Shown piece after piece: positions 1 to 8,617 of a stretch of 64,000 nucleotides of DNA (position 1 is its first letter; each line of letters opens with the position of its first letter). Both the position numbers and the translations under genes were made by a program. Origin of the DNA: Thermococcus bergensis (GTDB taxonomy: Archaea > Methanobacteriota_B > Thermococci > Thermococcales > Thermococcaceae); NCBI RefSeq assembly GCF_020386975.1, contig NZ_JABFNK010000001.1, positions 186,001-250,000 of the forward strand, in the 5' to 3' direction. Below the pieces are notes generated by a model. It was given only the letters and a program-made list of their open reading frames with translations. It did not search any database and was not told the origin of the DNA.

Positions 1-720
1 AAGAAAATCCTGGTAGATACCGGAAGCGATGGAAGAGTCTTACTCCACAATATGGAAGCACTCAATGTATCGCCGGAAGAAGTCGATGCACTCTTTCTTA
101 CTCATGGGCATTACGACCACACTGGAGGATTGAAAGAGTTTCTAGACGCAAGAAAGAGCTCTATAGATGTTTATGCTCATCCTGATATATTTTTGAGAAG
201 GGTTGCACTAAAACCCCGGCGCAGGGAGATTGGGATCCCGTTTTCACAAGAATATCTGGAACGACTTGGAGCGAATTTCATTTTAAGGGAGGAATCCACT
301 AAGATTTTTGAGGGGATGTACACAAGCGGTGAGATAGAGAGAACAACCTGGGATAGGGCTGTAGGGTATCTCGTGAAAGGAAAAAAGCTGGTTAAGGACC
401 CTATAAGGGATGATATGGCTTTAATATTGGATATTGGTTCCTCGATGGTTATCGTAACCGGGTGTGGGCATAGCGGGATTTTAAACATAGCAATGCATGC
501 AAAAAGCACTTTTTACAAACCTATTTTCGCTTTGGTGGGTGGTTTGCACCTGAGAGGCGCTAAAAGACATATTCTCGAGGATGTAGTAAAGGGCTTTAAA
601 GATTTTGGAATAAAGAAGCTCTATCCCGGACACTGTACGGGTATAGATGAGTACGCCTATCTCAAAGCTGAGATTGGAAGCGTAGAGGCGCTTCACGTTG
701 GGAAGGTTATGAAAATGTAA
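1..720 (+). CDS. MBL-fold metallo-hydrolase (COG1237-like), 5' end outside window
   Basis: The reading frame is open from base 1, so the gene starts upstream of the window. It carries the metal-binding motif HGHYDH of the metallo-beta-lactamase fold, followed by TGG, and later a GCGH motif (VTGCGHSGI) and a PGHCTG motif. This combination is typical of the COG1237 group, which includes archaeal proteins annotated as dihydropterin/RFA-P-type synthases. The substrate cannot be read from the sequence. A two-metal cytoplasmic hydrolase or transferase is the safe inference. An internal ATG at 52 is not a likely start because the frame upstream encodes conserved-looking strand residues (KILVDTGSDG). 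Confidence 0.85.
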   Translation, partial: KKILVDTGSDGRVLLHNMEALNVSPEEVDALFLTHGHYDHTGGLKEFLDARKSSIDVYAHPDIFLRRVALKPRRREIGIPFSQEYLERLGANFILREESTKIFEGMYTSGEIERTTWDRAVGYLVKGKKLVKDPIRDDMALILDIGSSMVIVTGCGHSGILNIAMHAKSTFYKPIFALVGGLHLRGAKRHILEDVVKGFKDFGIKKLYPGHCTGIDEYAYLKAEIGSVEALHVGKVMKM

Positions 721-762
721 AACTAATTTTAATTCCTAACCAAGCTTACATTGGTGTTAAAC

Positions 763-1500
763 GTGAATCCCTATCACGAAGCAAACAGAAGAAGATGGGA
801 AGCCGTAGCTGAAGAATGGCAAAAGAGGATTGAAAATCTATGGAGAAAAGCATATGAAGATCCAAGAACGGTTTTCAACGAGATAGAACTCAAATACCTT
901 GGCGATGTTAGAGGAAAAAGCGTGGCAGTTCTCGGGAGCGGGGACAATTTAGCGGTTTTTGCGTTTGCGGGTATGGGAGCAAAGGTGACTTCTGTGGACA
1001 TTTCACAAAATCAGCTTGAAATCGCCGCTGAGAGGGCAAAGGAACTCAACGCCACCATTGAATTTGTGAGAGCTGACGTAACAAAGCTACCCCTGAAGGA
1101 TGGAAGCTTTGATATAGTTTACACAGGGGGTCATGTTGCGGTATGGGTAAGCGACTTAAAAGCCTATTACAGAGAAGCCTGCAGAATACTAAGGCCCGGA
1201 GGTCTTTTTCTCGTTAACGAGTATCACCCCTTCAGAAGGGTATGGGCGGAGAAGAATCATTTTGAGCTTGAGTTCAACTACTTTGATAGGGGGCCGCATA
1301 TTTACGATGTCGAGACTCCAGAAGGAAAGCTCCCCGGATACGAGTTTCACTGGACAGTTGAGGATTATGTAATGGCTCTCATCGAAGGAGGATGTGAGTT
1401 AGTTGCCCTTCATGAGTTCGGGGATGAGAAAGAATGGTGGGAGGTTGCCAACCTCCAGGGGCTTCCGAGGTGCTTGATCCTTGTAGGGAAAAGGATTTAG
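763..1500 (+). CDS. class I SAM-dependent methyltransferase
   Basis: About 245 residues with a Rossmann-type SAM-binding fold. Motif I is VAVLGSGDN, followed by the acidic end of strand 2 (TSVDIS), then a DGSFDIVYTGG motif and an RPGG post-motif (ILRPGGLFLVNEYHP). The substrate is unknown; it resembles the broad Methyltransf_11 group. TTG 751, GTG 754 and GTG 763 are all possible starts. I chose 763 because GGTG at 753-756 then sits at the usual spacing for a Thermococcales ribosome binding site. It stands alone, with an SDR gene fragment directly after its stop. Confidence 0.8.
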   Translation: MNPYHEANRRRWEAVAEEWQKRIENLWRKAYEDPRTVFNEIELKYLGDVRGKSVAVLGSGDNLAVFAFAGMGAKVTSVDISQNQLEIAAERAKELNATIEFVRADVTKLPLKDGSFDIVYTGGHVAVWVSDLKAYYREACRILRPGGLFLVNEYHPFRRVWAEKNHFELEFNYFDRGPHIYDVETPEGKLPGYEFHWTVEDYVMALIEGGCELVALHEFGDEKEWWEVANLQGLPRCLILVGKRI

Positions 1501-1641
1501 GGAAAAAGAGACCTCTCCGGAAGGCTTGGTGAGCCAGAAGAAATAGGTTACCTCGTTGCGTTTTTAGCCAGTGAGTATGGAAGCTACATAAACGGGACAA
1601 TGATACCCGTAGACGGAGGAAGGCTTAACTCGGTGTTTTGA
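1501..1641 (+). pseudogene. C-terminal fragment of a short-chain dehydrogenase/reductase
   Basis: Immediately after the methyltransferase stop, the same frame encodes the end of an SDR-family protein: GRLGEPEEIGYLVAFLASE, then YINGTMIPVDGG, ending at a TGA. These are the conserved C-terminal blocks of FabG-type oxidoreductases (the EPEEIA and VDGG motifs). The Rossmann glycine motif and the YxxxK catalytic site are absent, and there is no start codon or ribosome binding site of its own. It is the remnant of a gene lost by deletion, possibly when the methyltransferase gene was joined here. It is not expected to make a functional enzyme. Confidence 0.8.
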
Positions 1642-1815
1642 TTTTTTCTTTCCAAACCTTTTTATGTGAAGCGGGAATCATACTTTTTGAGTTCTTTAGA
1701 TAGTTTTTTGTGATTATGTATGTTTGAGGACAAAATGGTTCTTCTGCGAAAGCAATATAAGAGGCAAAAAGTAATACCACACCAATATGACAAACTATCT
1801 CTTTAGGTGATGATC

Positions 1816-2388
1816 ATGGGACTAATAGAGGATAAAGCCCTTGTGGAAGCTGCACTGTTTGTTGCAGGACGCCCTTTGAGTCTTAAAGAGCTATCCAAGG
1901 CTCTTGGGATTAAGTCTCTAGACTATCTTGAAAAACTCATTGAGCTTATAGCGGCTGAATATGCTGAGAGGAAAAGCGCTATAGAAGTTGTAAGGGTTCT
2001 CGGCGATAAGTACGTGATGCAGGTTAAACAAGAATACTCTCAGAGAGTTATTCACCTTATGCCAAGGCCCGACCTGAGAACAGGAGAACTCAAAACCCTC
2101 GCTTTAATAGCATATCTACAGCCAATAGAGCAGAGTAAACTGGTGAAGCTTAGAGGAAGTCAGGCTTATGAGCACATAAAACGTCTGCTGGAAATGGGCC
2201 TTATTTATGCAGAGCCATATGAGAAGACAAAAATCCTTGGAACAACCCAGAAATTTGCAGAGCTCTACGGATTCCCAGAAAACGACCCCTTGATAATAAA
2301 GGAAGCCTTCAAAAAGGTTGTCCATGCCGAATATTCCGACTTAATAGCAAAAATAGAAAAGCAACAAGAAGAGAAAAACGTGGAGTAG
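1816..2388 (+). CDS. scpB: Segregation and condensation protein ScpB
   Basis: 190 residues with the tandem winged-helix layout of ScpB: an N-terminal block (LVEAALFVAGRPLSLKELS), a central LRTGELKTLALIAYLQPIEQ block that matches the kleisin-complex wHTH signature, and a C-terminal LGTTQKFAELYGF motif. It should bind the kleisin ScpA and regulate SMC loading on chromosomal DNA. Its partners smc and scpA lie about 10 kb downstream in this window rather than next to it. Start 1816 is preferred over GTG 1807 because AGGTGA at 1805-1810 is the ribosome binding site. Confidence 0.9.
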   Translation: MGLIEDKALVEAALFVAGRPLSLKELSKALGIKSLDYLEKLIELIAAEYAERKSAIEVVRVLGDKYVMQVKQEYSQRVIHLMPRPDLRTGELKTLALIAYLQPIEQSKLVKLRGSQAYEHIKRLLEMGLIYAEPYEKTKILGTTQKFAELYGFPENDPLIIKEAFKKVVHAEYSDLIAKIEKQQEEKNVE

Positions 2389-2505
2389 TAATTTCTTATA
2401 CCTCTCGTTTTTCTTTTTCTGCACTATGAAGAAATTTTAAGGGTGTATTGGGGGTTCAAAAACTTTAAATACCCGTTCTGCGAATTACTATTCAGGTGAG
2501 TGTAT

Positions 2506-3567
2506 ATGACGGTTATAACGAAAGAGGAAATTGTTGATAGGATAAGGAGAAAAACAGGCATGAGCCTGGAGGAAATAGAACGTAAAATCAGAGAGATAGC
2601 CCAGGCTAATGAAATCTCCGAACATGCGGCCGCACTTCTTTTGGCAGAGCAGCTTGGGGTAGAGACTGAGGAAGAAGAGCCTGCTCTGATCCATATTGCC
2701 GATTTAGTTCCGGGGATGAGAAACATAAACGTTGTTGGTAGAGTTCTTCGCAAGTACCCTGTTAGAGAATACACCAAAAAGGACGGCTCAGTTGGAAGAG
2801 TTGCGGGTCTTTTAATTTATGACAATACCGGAAGGGCAAGGGTTGTTTTGTGGGACTCAGAAGTTGCAAAGTATTATAACGAGATTCAACCCGGCACAGT
2901 GATCAAGATTATAAATGCAGATGTGAGGGAAAGCCTGAGAGGTCTTCCGGAGATTCATGTCAACTTTAGGAGCAGAGTTATAGTAAACCCTGAAGACCCG
3001 AGAGTCAAAGAAATTCCGCCAATTGAGGAGGTAAGAAGCTACAACTACACGAGAAAGAACATTGGAGAGCTGATGGGCGGCGAAAAGTTTGTCGAAGTTA
3101 GGGGCACAATAGCAAAGCTCTACAGGGTTATAGCTTACGATGCATGTCCTCAGTGCAGGAGAAAAGTTGACTATGACCCCGCAACGGACACGTGGATATG
3201 TATAGAGCACGGTGAGGTTAAGCCAATCAAAGCGACAATACTGGACTTTGGTATCGATGACTCAACGGGCTACATAAGGGTTACCCTATTTGGAGATGAT
3301 GTAGTTGAGATTCTTGGAGCTGAGCCGGAAGAAATTAGCGAGAAGCTTAAAGAGCTTGTAAATACTGGATTAACTATGAGAGAAGCTGGAAGAAAGCTTG
3401 CAGAGGAAGAGTTCTACCATGTTCTTGGAAAGGAGATAATCGTTAGAGGAAACGTCGTTGAGGACAGGTTCTTGGGACTTATATTGAAAGCTTCTTCATG
3501 GGATGACGTTGATTATGAAAAGGAAATTGAAAGAGTGAGGAGAGAGCTCTTGGAGGAGGTAGAGTGA
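2506..3567 (+). CDS. rpa41: Replication protein A large subunit, RPA41
   Basis: 353 residues. It has an N-terminal helical region, then an OB fold (INVVGRVLRKYPVREYTKKD), a second OB region with a zinc finger (CPQC ... CIEH, around residues 210-235), and a further OB strand set (KATILDFGIDDSTGYIRVTL). This is the ssDNA-binding subunit of the archaeal heterotrimeric RPA described in Pyrococcus. It is the first gene of a three-gene operon: RPA14 starts 2 bases after its stop. AGGTGAG at 2494-2500 places the start at ATG 2506. Role in replication, repair and recombination. Confidence 0.95.
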   Translation: MTVITKEEIVDRIRRKTGMSLEEIERKIREIAQANEISEHAAALLLAEQLGVETEEEEPALIHIADLVPGMRNINVVGRVLRKYPVREYTKKDGSVGRVAGLLIYDNTGRARVVLWDSEVAKYYNEIQPGTVIKIINADVRESLRGLPEIHVNFRSRVIVNPEDPRVKEIPPIEEVRSYNYTRKNIGELMGGEKFVEVRGTIAKLYRVIAYDACPQCRRKVDYDPATDTWICIEHGEVKPIKATILDFGIDDSTGYIRVTLFGDDVVEILGAEPEEISEKLKELVNTGLTMREAGRKLAEEEFYHVLGKEIIVRGNVVEDRFLGLILKASSWDDVDYEKEIERVRRELLEEVE

Positions 3568-3568
3568 G

Positions 3569-3940
3569 ATGGAAGAGATTCCTCAAGTTAGAAGAAGAAA
3601 GCCTGCGGTTGAGAAAAAAATTGCCGAGATAACTCCAGAAGATGTAAGGGTGTCATTAGTTGGTAAGGTTGTCAAAGTCGACAAAATAGACTACATCTTT
3701 TGGCTTGACGATGGAACTGGGGTAATTGCGATTGAATGTGAGGAAAACATCCTGCCAAAAATTGGGCAACCGGTAAGGGTGATTGGCAGAGTCATTAGAA
3801 ACGATGAGAAGATACACATCTATGGGGAGGTAGTTCAGGATTTCAGCAATGTAAATCTGGAGTATCTTGAGGAGATTCAAGAACTGGAAAAGAAACTCTT
3901 GCCCAAACTTGAAAACGCTCTTGTGTGGTGGTTAGAATGA
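3569..3940 (+). CDS. rpa14: Replication protein A small subunit, RPA14
   Basis: 123 residues forming a single OB fold (VRVSLVGKVVKV, WLDDGTGVIAIEC, VRVIGRVI) with a C-terminal helix, the size and layout of RPA14 of the Pyrococcus RPA41-14-32 heterotrimer. Its start lies one base after the RPA41 stop, and its own stop overlaps the ATG of RPA32 (ATGA), so the three subunits should be translationally coupled and made in matched amounts. Identification rests on the OB pattern plus operon position. Confidence 0.93.
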   Translation: MEEIPQVRRRKPAVEKKIAEITPEDVRVSLVGKVVKVDKIDYIFWLDDGTGVIAIECEENILPKIGQPVRVIGRVIRNDEKIHIYGEVVQDFSNVNLEYLEEIQELEKKLLPKLENALVWWLE

Positions 3941-4740
3941 AAAAGAGGTTGCCCTCAACAAGGGTCTATATAAAGGACGTCTTAGAGGGATTTTACGTCA
4001 AAGGTGAGGGAGATTTTGAGCCAAATTACCTTATCACAAAGGACGCAAGAAAGGTGTACAGGGTAAAGATAGTAGGGACAGTAGTTAGAGACCCCATAAT
4101 TGCAGAGGATGAAACTTATGGAAAATTCCAGATAGACGATGGGACTGGAGTAATCTGGGTTCTAGGGTTTAGAGACGACACAAGGTTTGTTCGCTTGGTA
4201 AAGAGAGGGGACATGGTTCAGCTGATTGGAAAGGTGGCTGAGTGGAGAGATGACAAGCAAATCCTCGTTGAGGGAGTCAGCAAAGTTGACCCCAACATGT
4301 GGATACTGCACAGGTACGAGACACTTAAAGACAAAGTTGAGCATATTAAAAAGGCTAAAATCGCTTTTGAGATATACAACACCTACGGAATCACCGCGAA
4401 GGCCAAGGTTATCGCAAAGAACAAGGGAATAAGTGAAGATTTACTAAGCACAATAGATGAGCTCTATAGCATAATAATGGAGCAAAAAGCTGAAGAGGCT
4501 GCTTTTGAGGAGGAATTGTTTGAGGAAGAGGAAAAAGAGGTCAGTGAAGAACTTGAAGGGGTAAAGAAGGCCGTACTGGAGATACTCAAATCAAAGGGCA
4601 CTGCGGTCTCATTGAAGTTCATCCAGAGAAAACTTCAAGACAAATACGACCCGGAGACAGTCGAAGAAGCAATTAGGGCTCTCCTTGCGGAAGGAGAGAT
4701 TTTTGAACCAGAGGTCGGTTATTACCAGATACTCGAATAG
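3937..4740 (+). CDS. rpa32: Replication protein A subunit RPA32
   Basis: 267 residues. The N-terminal half is an OB fold (VYRVKIVGTVV, FQIDDGTGVIWVLGF, VQLIGKV). After an acidic linker (around residues 190-210) comes a C-terminal winged-helix domain (KKAVLEILKSKGTAVSLKFI ... AIRALLAEGEIFE), matching the RPA32 architecture where the wHTH recruits partners. Start at ATG 3937 overlaps the RPA14 stop by 4 bases. The longer form from GTG 3925 would extend into RPA14 and lacks a ribosome binding site. Confidence 0.94.
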   Translation: MKKRLPSTRVYIKDVLEGFYVKGEGDFEPNYLITKDARKVYRVKIVGTVVRDPIIAEDETYGKFQIDDGTGVIWVLGFRDDTRFVRLVKRGDMVQLIGKVAEWRDDKQILVEGVSKVDPNMWILHRYETLKDKVEHIKKAKIAFEIYNTYGITAKAKVIAKNKGISEDLLSTIDELYSIIMEQKAEEAAFEEELFEEEEKEVSEELEGVKKAVLEILKSKGTAVSLKFIQRKLQDKYDPETVEEAIRALLAEGEIFEPEVGYYQILE

Positions 4741-4775
4741 CCCTTTTCTTTATAATTTTTTTGAAAAAAAGAAAA
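4741..4775. terminator. Probable bidirectional T-rich terminator
   Basis: The 35 bases between the convergent RPA32 gene and the minus-strand gene ending at 4776 read as a near-symmetrical T-run/A-run pair: TTTTCTTT and seven Ts on one side, then seven As and AAAGAAAA. Archaeal RNA polymerase terminates at T-runs, so this stretch can stop transcription from both directions. Assigned by eye only. Confidence 0.5.
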
Positions 4776-5156
4776 TCAATACTGCTCTCTCATTGTCCTA
4801 ATTACAGGATCGTGGATGAGGGTGGAGGTTATGCCGTCTACAAGTCTATAGAACTCGTTTTTGCCTTTCTCTAAATCCATGCTTTCTATCTTTAAAAGCT
4901 CGCACTTGTTGCTCAGTATCCACCTTCCGAGCACGATCTTTTCTCTTCCATCTTGCTCGATATCTATTCTTATGACCCCGTAGGGAATGTCTGCAGTCCA
5001 CCAGTTAGCTTTAAACACAATTTTCCATCCAAGTTCCTCCAAAACATTGACGAGCATTTCCAGAGTCTCTCCCGGACCATAGGGTGTTTTGAATGTGATG
5101 ACCGTCCACAATTCTTTGTCAGATAATTTGTCTTTAATCTGGTCTTTGAATTCCAT
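4776..5156 (-). CDS. Conserved Thermococcales-type protein of unknown function
   Basis: 126 residues, soluble, no signal peptide or membrane segment. The sequence alternates strands and helices and is rich in aromatic residues in the middle (KANWWTADIPYG), ending MREQY. I do not recognise the family. It starts 4 bases after the DGGGP synthase stop and its ribosome binding site (GGAGGTG) lies inside the end of that gene, so the two are almost certainly co-transcribed. That link suggests, but does not show, a membrane-lipid-related role. Confidence 0.7.
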   Translation of the reverse strand: MEFKDQIKDKLSDKELWTVITFKTPYGPGETLEMLVNVLEELGWKIVFKANWWTADIPYGVIRIDIEQDGREKIVLGRWILSNKCELLKIESMDLEKGKNEFYRLVDGITSTLIHDPVIRTMREQY

Positions 5157-5160
5157 ACCT

Positions 5161-6000
5161 TCACACCTCCTTTGTCAATGAGCCTAACAAAAAGCTGAAC
5201 ACCGCCAGGTAAATTGCAATCTTTAACTTTCTTTGAGCTTTCCCAGCAGTAATTGGAGATGGGTCTTTTAAAACTTCGTATGCGGAGAACAAAATTATTC
5301 CATCCACGGCTATTATTGGGAGGTATCCAAGGCCGATTCCGGCCTTTACAGGTAAGAACGAGGCGATTACAGTAGCAACACTGAACAGAACCCCAAGTTT
5401 TGAGGCCTTTTCAACTCCCCAAACAATGGGGAGAGTTTTGGCTCCATGAGCCATGTCACCCTCAATGTCTTCAACGTCCTTGAATATCTCCCGTGCAACG
5501 TTCACTAAAAACGCACAGAGTGCAAGATAACCGGCAAGGCCAATTTTACCAACAGCTATAGCTCCGTAAAGGGGGGTGACTCCCGTAAGGGTCGCTACTA
5601 TGAGATTCCCAATAAAAGGTGTGGGCTTGAACTTCCAGGCATAGAGGTACATCAGGAGATAAGCCCCGAAGGCAAATAAAAATGCCTGCAGATTAAGCAT
5701 ATATGCTACTAAAAGTCCCAATGCAGCTAAGCATAAACCGTAGACAAGGGCCGCCTTTTTTGAGAGTGCTCCCCTTGGGAGGGGCCTGGTGGGTCGGTTG
5801 ATTTTATCAATCTCATAGTCAAAGTAGTCGTTGATTATATTGCCCCAGCTGCACCCGAGGAATACCACAAGAAATATCATCAAGCTTTTTTCATAGCCGG
5901 GAAAGCTACCTAAAGCCACTGTAGCACCGAGAATTCCAACTAAACCCGCAACAGTACAGTTGGCTGGTCTCAGAATTTCCAAGAATCCTTTGAGCTCCAT
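5161..6000 (-). CDS. Digeranylgeranylglyceryl phosphate synthase (UbiA family)
   Basis: 279 residues of an integral-membrane UbiA prenyltransferase. The first Asp-rich motif is NDYFDYEIDKINRP (near residues 57-70) and the second is DVEDIEGD (near 178-185); both bind Mg-prenyl diphosphate. Eight to nine hydrophobic segments are visible. The enzyme adds the second geranylgeranyl chain to GGGP in archaeal ether-lipid synthesis, the step after the one fed by G1P dehydrogenase (19.8 kb in this window). ATG 6000 is preceded by AGGTGTG at the right distance; the longer frame from 6009 is not needed. Confidence 0.92.
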   Translation of the reverse strand: MELKGFLEILRPANCTVAGLVGILGATVALGSFPGYEKSLMIFLVVFLGCSWGNIINDYFDYEIDKINRPTRPLPRGALSKKAALVYGLCLAALGLLVAYMLNLQAFLFAFGAYLLMYLYAWKFKPTPFIGNLIVATLTGVTPLYGAIAVGKIGLAGYLALCAFLVNVAREIFKDVEDIEGDMAHGAKTLPIVWGVEKASKLGVLFSVATVIASFLPVKAGIGLGYLPIIAVDGIILFSAYEVLKDPSPITAGKAQRKLKIAIYLAVFSFLLGSLTKEV

Positions 6001-6047
6001 TAGGCACACCTAATACTAAAAATGAGGAGCGGTTAAAAATCTTTTCC

Positions 6048-7121
6048 CTAAAGGGCATCTCTGCTTAAAAGCCCAAGTTCCTCCCCATCTTCCCGCACTC
6101 TGATTCTTCCAAACCTTATTTCAACGGCATTTTTGAGCTCGTTTTCATCTAAAGGAGTCAGTACATGGGCTTTAAGCTCTTTAAAGTTTATTAGCTTTAG
6201 AATTCCAAGCCCCAGGCAAAAACCCTTTTTATCTATGAGACCGACGATGAGATTGCTTAGATTCTCGAAATCAACAGCGTTCATTGAGTTTCTATCAAAA
6301 TTTCTTGGGAAACTTCCAGCGTCGGCTTTTACAACAAAATACTTCCCTGCAATTTTTCGCCCGTGAAAAACGAGCCACCTAAATAGACTCTCCAGGAGAC
6401 CTTTTTCCTCTTCACTTATTTCTTTTCCCTGAAACATCATAGTGCCGCTTATGTGGAGTCTTTTAAGGTCTAGGATGTATTCACGGGAGTTTTCAAAGTA
6501 CCTTTTCCATTTTTCTTTTCTTATTTGCCTTCTTTCCTCCCTTGTATGGAGTTTTGCGTTTTCACTAATTGCTAATCTAATAATCCTTGTTCTGTCTTCA
6601 AAGGGTCTTAGGATGTCCTCAAGCTCGTCTTTTCTCTGTAAAGCAAGTATCAAATCAGGCCTGACAAGCTCTATTTTCATTCTTTTTAGCTCGACCCCAG
6701 ACCCATGAACCAGGCCGGTGGTATCCACTATGACGACATCCGCTCCCCTTTTAATTGCCTCATCAGCAAGGAGCTTAACTCCAGTTACCATTTCCCCAAA
6801 AAACTGATTCGGTGCTATTGTGCCGACAAAATAATGTTTTATGGGCTTTATCTCTTCCATTGATGTGAAAATGCTATCAGGAAACCCGAGACTTATGAGG
6901 GCAGGAGGTAGAATGCCCTTTTGACCAACGTCACTGTCTACAATTGCTACTCTAAATCCCTGAGAGAGAAGTTCATTAGCTAAAAACACTGTGAGGGTCG
7001 TTTTTCCGCTATCAACTCCGCCCAATATCATGATTTTGAGAGGCTTTTTCTCTTTTTGTATAATTTTCAGGACTTCACCTCTGTCTTCTGGAACTTCTTG
7101 TGTATATTTTGCCTTGTTCAT
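6048..7121 (-). CDS. Polyribonucleotide 5'-hydroxyl kinase (Clp1/Grc3-type)
   Basis: 357 residues. Walker A is GGVDSGKTT (residues 34-42), a DVGQKG motif follows at the end of the next strand, and VDTTGL(V)HG forms the Walker B-like region. This is the pattern of the Clp1_P family, which in Pyrococcus horikoshii is an RNA-specific 5'-OH polynucleotide kinase. The C-terminal third is a separate beta-rich domain (LGLGILKLINF). Likely role in RNA end healing, for example of tRNA exons or broken RNA. The gene is read away from IS copy 1, which lies about 84 bp upstream of its start. Confidence 0.85.
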   Translation of the reverse strand: MNKAKYTQEVPEDRGEVLKIIQKEKKPLKIMILGGVDSGKTTLTVFLANELLSQGFRVAIVDSDVGQKGILPPALISLGFPDSIFTSMEEIKPIKHYFVGTIAPNQFFGEMVTGVKLLADEAIKRGADVVIVDTTGLVHGSGVELKRMKIELVRPDLILALQRKDELEDILRPFEDRTRIIRLAISENAKLHTREERRQIRKEKWKRYFENSREYILDLKRLHISGTMMFQGKEISEEEKGLLESLFRWLVFHGRKIAGKYFVVKADAGSFPRNFDRNSMNAVDFENLSNLIVGLIDKKGFCLGLGILKLINFKELKAHVLTPLDENELKNAVEIRFGRIRVREDGEELGLLSRDAL

Positions 7122-7205
7122 ATATTGAAAGTAAAAGGAAACAATTAAAAAGTTAACTCAAAAATTACTGAAAAAGCATGTAGCAGGATTAATTTACAAA
7201 GACCA

Positions 7206-8074
7206 GGGCGTGTTTATAGTAACCTTTATTAGGGTTTTTGCTGAATTCTTTCGGGTGGTTGTCGTGATCCCCAGATGGGATCACAGACTCAAAGACCCTG
7301 AAAGCGTGGCATTCGCAATTCTTGACGTTTTAGCAGACTTCGAATCAGAAGGAAAGCTGAAGAACCTGCCAAAATCCAAAAAATTTCCAGTAAAAACAAT
7401 ACTGGCAATACTCCTCTTTAAACAATACTACAACCTACCTCTCAGAGACGCCCAGCACTACGGCAGAAAATTCTTCGGAGCAAACATTCACTACTCAACC
7501 CTCCACAACTGGGAGAAAAAGCTGAACCTCGAAGAACTGACAAACCACCTCCTGAAAAAACTCCAGAAATTACCCTACGCCAGCACTCAAGCAGACTCAA
7601 CCATTATTACAAATAAAAAAAGGGCAGGATAGAAGTTCAGGCAATAACGAGAATCCTGCCGGGTTTACTGTATCCGGTTGCTGTGAAGATCACAACTTCT
7701 GAGAACGAGCTGATTGAACTCCTGCCGGGGGGTTCTGGGAATTTTTATGCTGATGGGGCTTATGATTCAAAGAAAGTTCTGAACACTGTGGTGGAAAAGG
7801 GTTATCGGCCGATTGTTAAGAAAACTAAGAACGCTCCAGGTGGTTTTGGTAGTAAGAAGAGAGACAGAGTGTTTTCTGAAGAAGAGTACAGGCATAGGAA
7901 TCCTCATGAGGGGTTCTGGGGTGCGTTTACAACGTGGTTTGGCAGTAGGATCCCCTGTTTTCTGAAAAAGACTACTGTAACCCGAATCCTGCTTGGGGTA
8001 ATGTGTTATGGTCTGAAAATCCTCCTCAGAGTCAAATACTGTTTAAATAACAGGGGGTGAAACTAAACACGCCC
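7206..8074 (+). mobile_element. 869-bp DDE insertion sequence, copy 1
   Basis: Bounded by terminal inverted repeats GGGCGTGTTTA (left) and TAAACACGCCC (right) and flanked by a 9-bp target duplication CAAAGACCA at 7197-7205 and 8075-8083. Three more copies of identical length lie at 17208, 29145 and 47924, differing by only a few bases, so movement is recent. It encodes one transposase in two overlapping frames. The Y(2)R(3)E(6) spacing around the last catalytic residue points to the IS4/IS5 superfamily, but I cannot name the ISfinder family with certainty. Confidence 0.95.
7210..8060 (+). CDS. Transposase, two frames joined by -1 shift at A7
   Basis: Frame 1 runs from GTG 7210 (inside the left inverted repeat) to a TAG at 7630; frame 2 covers the rest. 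The frames join at seven As (7615-7621): shifting back one base yields a continuous product of about 283 residues reading TNKKKGRIEVQAITRILPG. Catalytic residues: first Asp in QADSTII (just before the shift), second Asp in YADGAYDSK, Glu in YRHRNPHEGFW, giving Y(2)R(3)E(6)T where the usual last residue is K. Without the shift neither half contains a full DDE site. The true start may be a later GTG; no ribosome binding site is visible. Confidence 0.85.
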
Positions 8075-8085
8075 CAAAGACCAAA

Positions 8086-8116
8086 AGGTTTATTAAAACT
8101 ATAAACCACATAGTTT
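8086..8116 (+). promoter_or_regulatory. Promoter and inverted-repeat operator of the Lrp-like gene
   Basis: AAAAGG (BRE-like) is followed by a TATA-like TTTATTAAA at 8089-8097. Overlapping its 3' half is a perfect inverted repeat AAACTAT / ATAGTTT (8096-8102 and 8110-8116) with a 7-base spacer. Lrp-family proteins commonly bind such repeats in their own promoter and repress it, so autoregulation is the likely meaning. IS copy 1 ends 14 bases upstream of the TATA element, leaving it intact. Confidence 0.55.
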
Positions 8117-8152
8117 GTGATTGCAAAACAAATGAAATAGGAGGGGATAAAA

Positions 8153-8617
8153 ATGAATACTGATAGCGCACTTACATCAAGACAAGTGGAGTTGCTTAAA
8201 AAGCTTTACAAAGAGGGAAAAACCATAGAAGTACACACCGTTGAAAAAACCCAGGATGAACTGGCTGACGAATTGGGAATAACAAGACAGGCTCTAAGCA
8301 ACCACCTCAAGACCCTTAAGGAGCTTGGATACATAAGAACAGGTAGGGGATTCATAGACCTTACTGACAAAGCATTGGAGTTTCTGGGTGAAAAGAAGGG
8401 GGATGTCTTTGTTTTCGTCAGGATTGAACCCACTAAGAGGAAATCCGTTTATGATGCTATCAAAAAGCTCAAAGTTAAGCGCATTTACAGGGTTACCGGT
8501 GACATAGACCTTATTGTTGAAGCAGACAAAACCAGACTTGACGAAATACTAGAGGAGATAGCATCCCTTGATGGGGTTAAAGAAACAATCACCCACGTTG
8601 TTCTTGAGACTCTCTGA
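8153..8617 (+). CDS. Lrp/AsnC-type transcriptional regulator
   Basis: 154 residues. The N-terminal 75 form a winged helix-turn-helix (TQDELADELGITRQALSNHLK, broken here into DELADELGI and RQALSNHLKTL), and the C-terminal 75 look like a RAM/AsnC ligand-binding domain (VFVFVRIEPTKRKSVYDAIK ... YRVTGDIDLIVEAD). It should bind DNA as a dimer or higher oligomer and respond to a small molecule, unidentified. The N-terminal HTH is longer than in classical Lrp. Ribosome binding site GGAGGGG precedes ATG 8153. Its 3' end overlaps the convergent engB gene by 29 bases. Confidence 0.85.
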   Translation: MNTDSALTSRQVELLKKLYKEGKTIEVHTVEKTQDELADELGITRQALSNHLKTLKELGYIRTGRGFIDLTDKALEFLGEKKGDVFVFVRIEPTKRKSVYDAIKKLKVKRIYRVTGDIDLIVEADKTRLDEILEEIASLDGVKETITHVVLETL

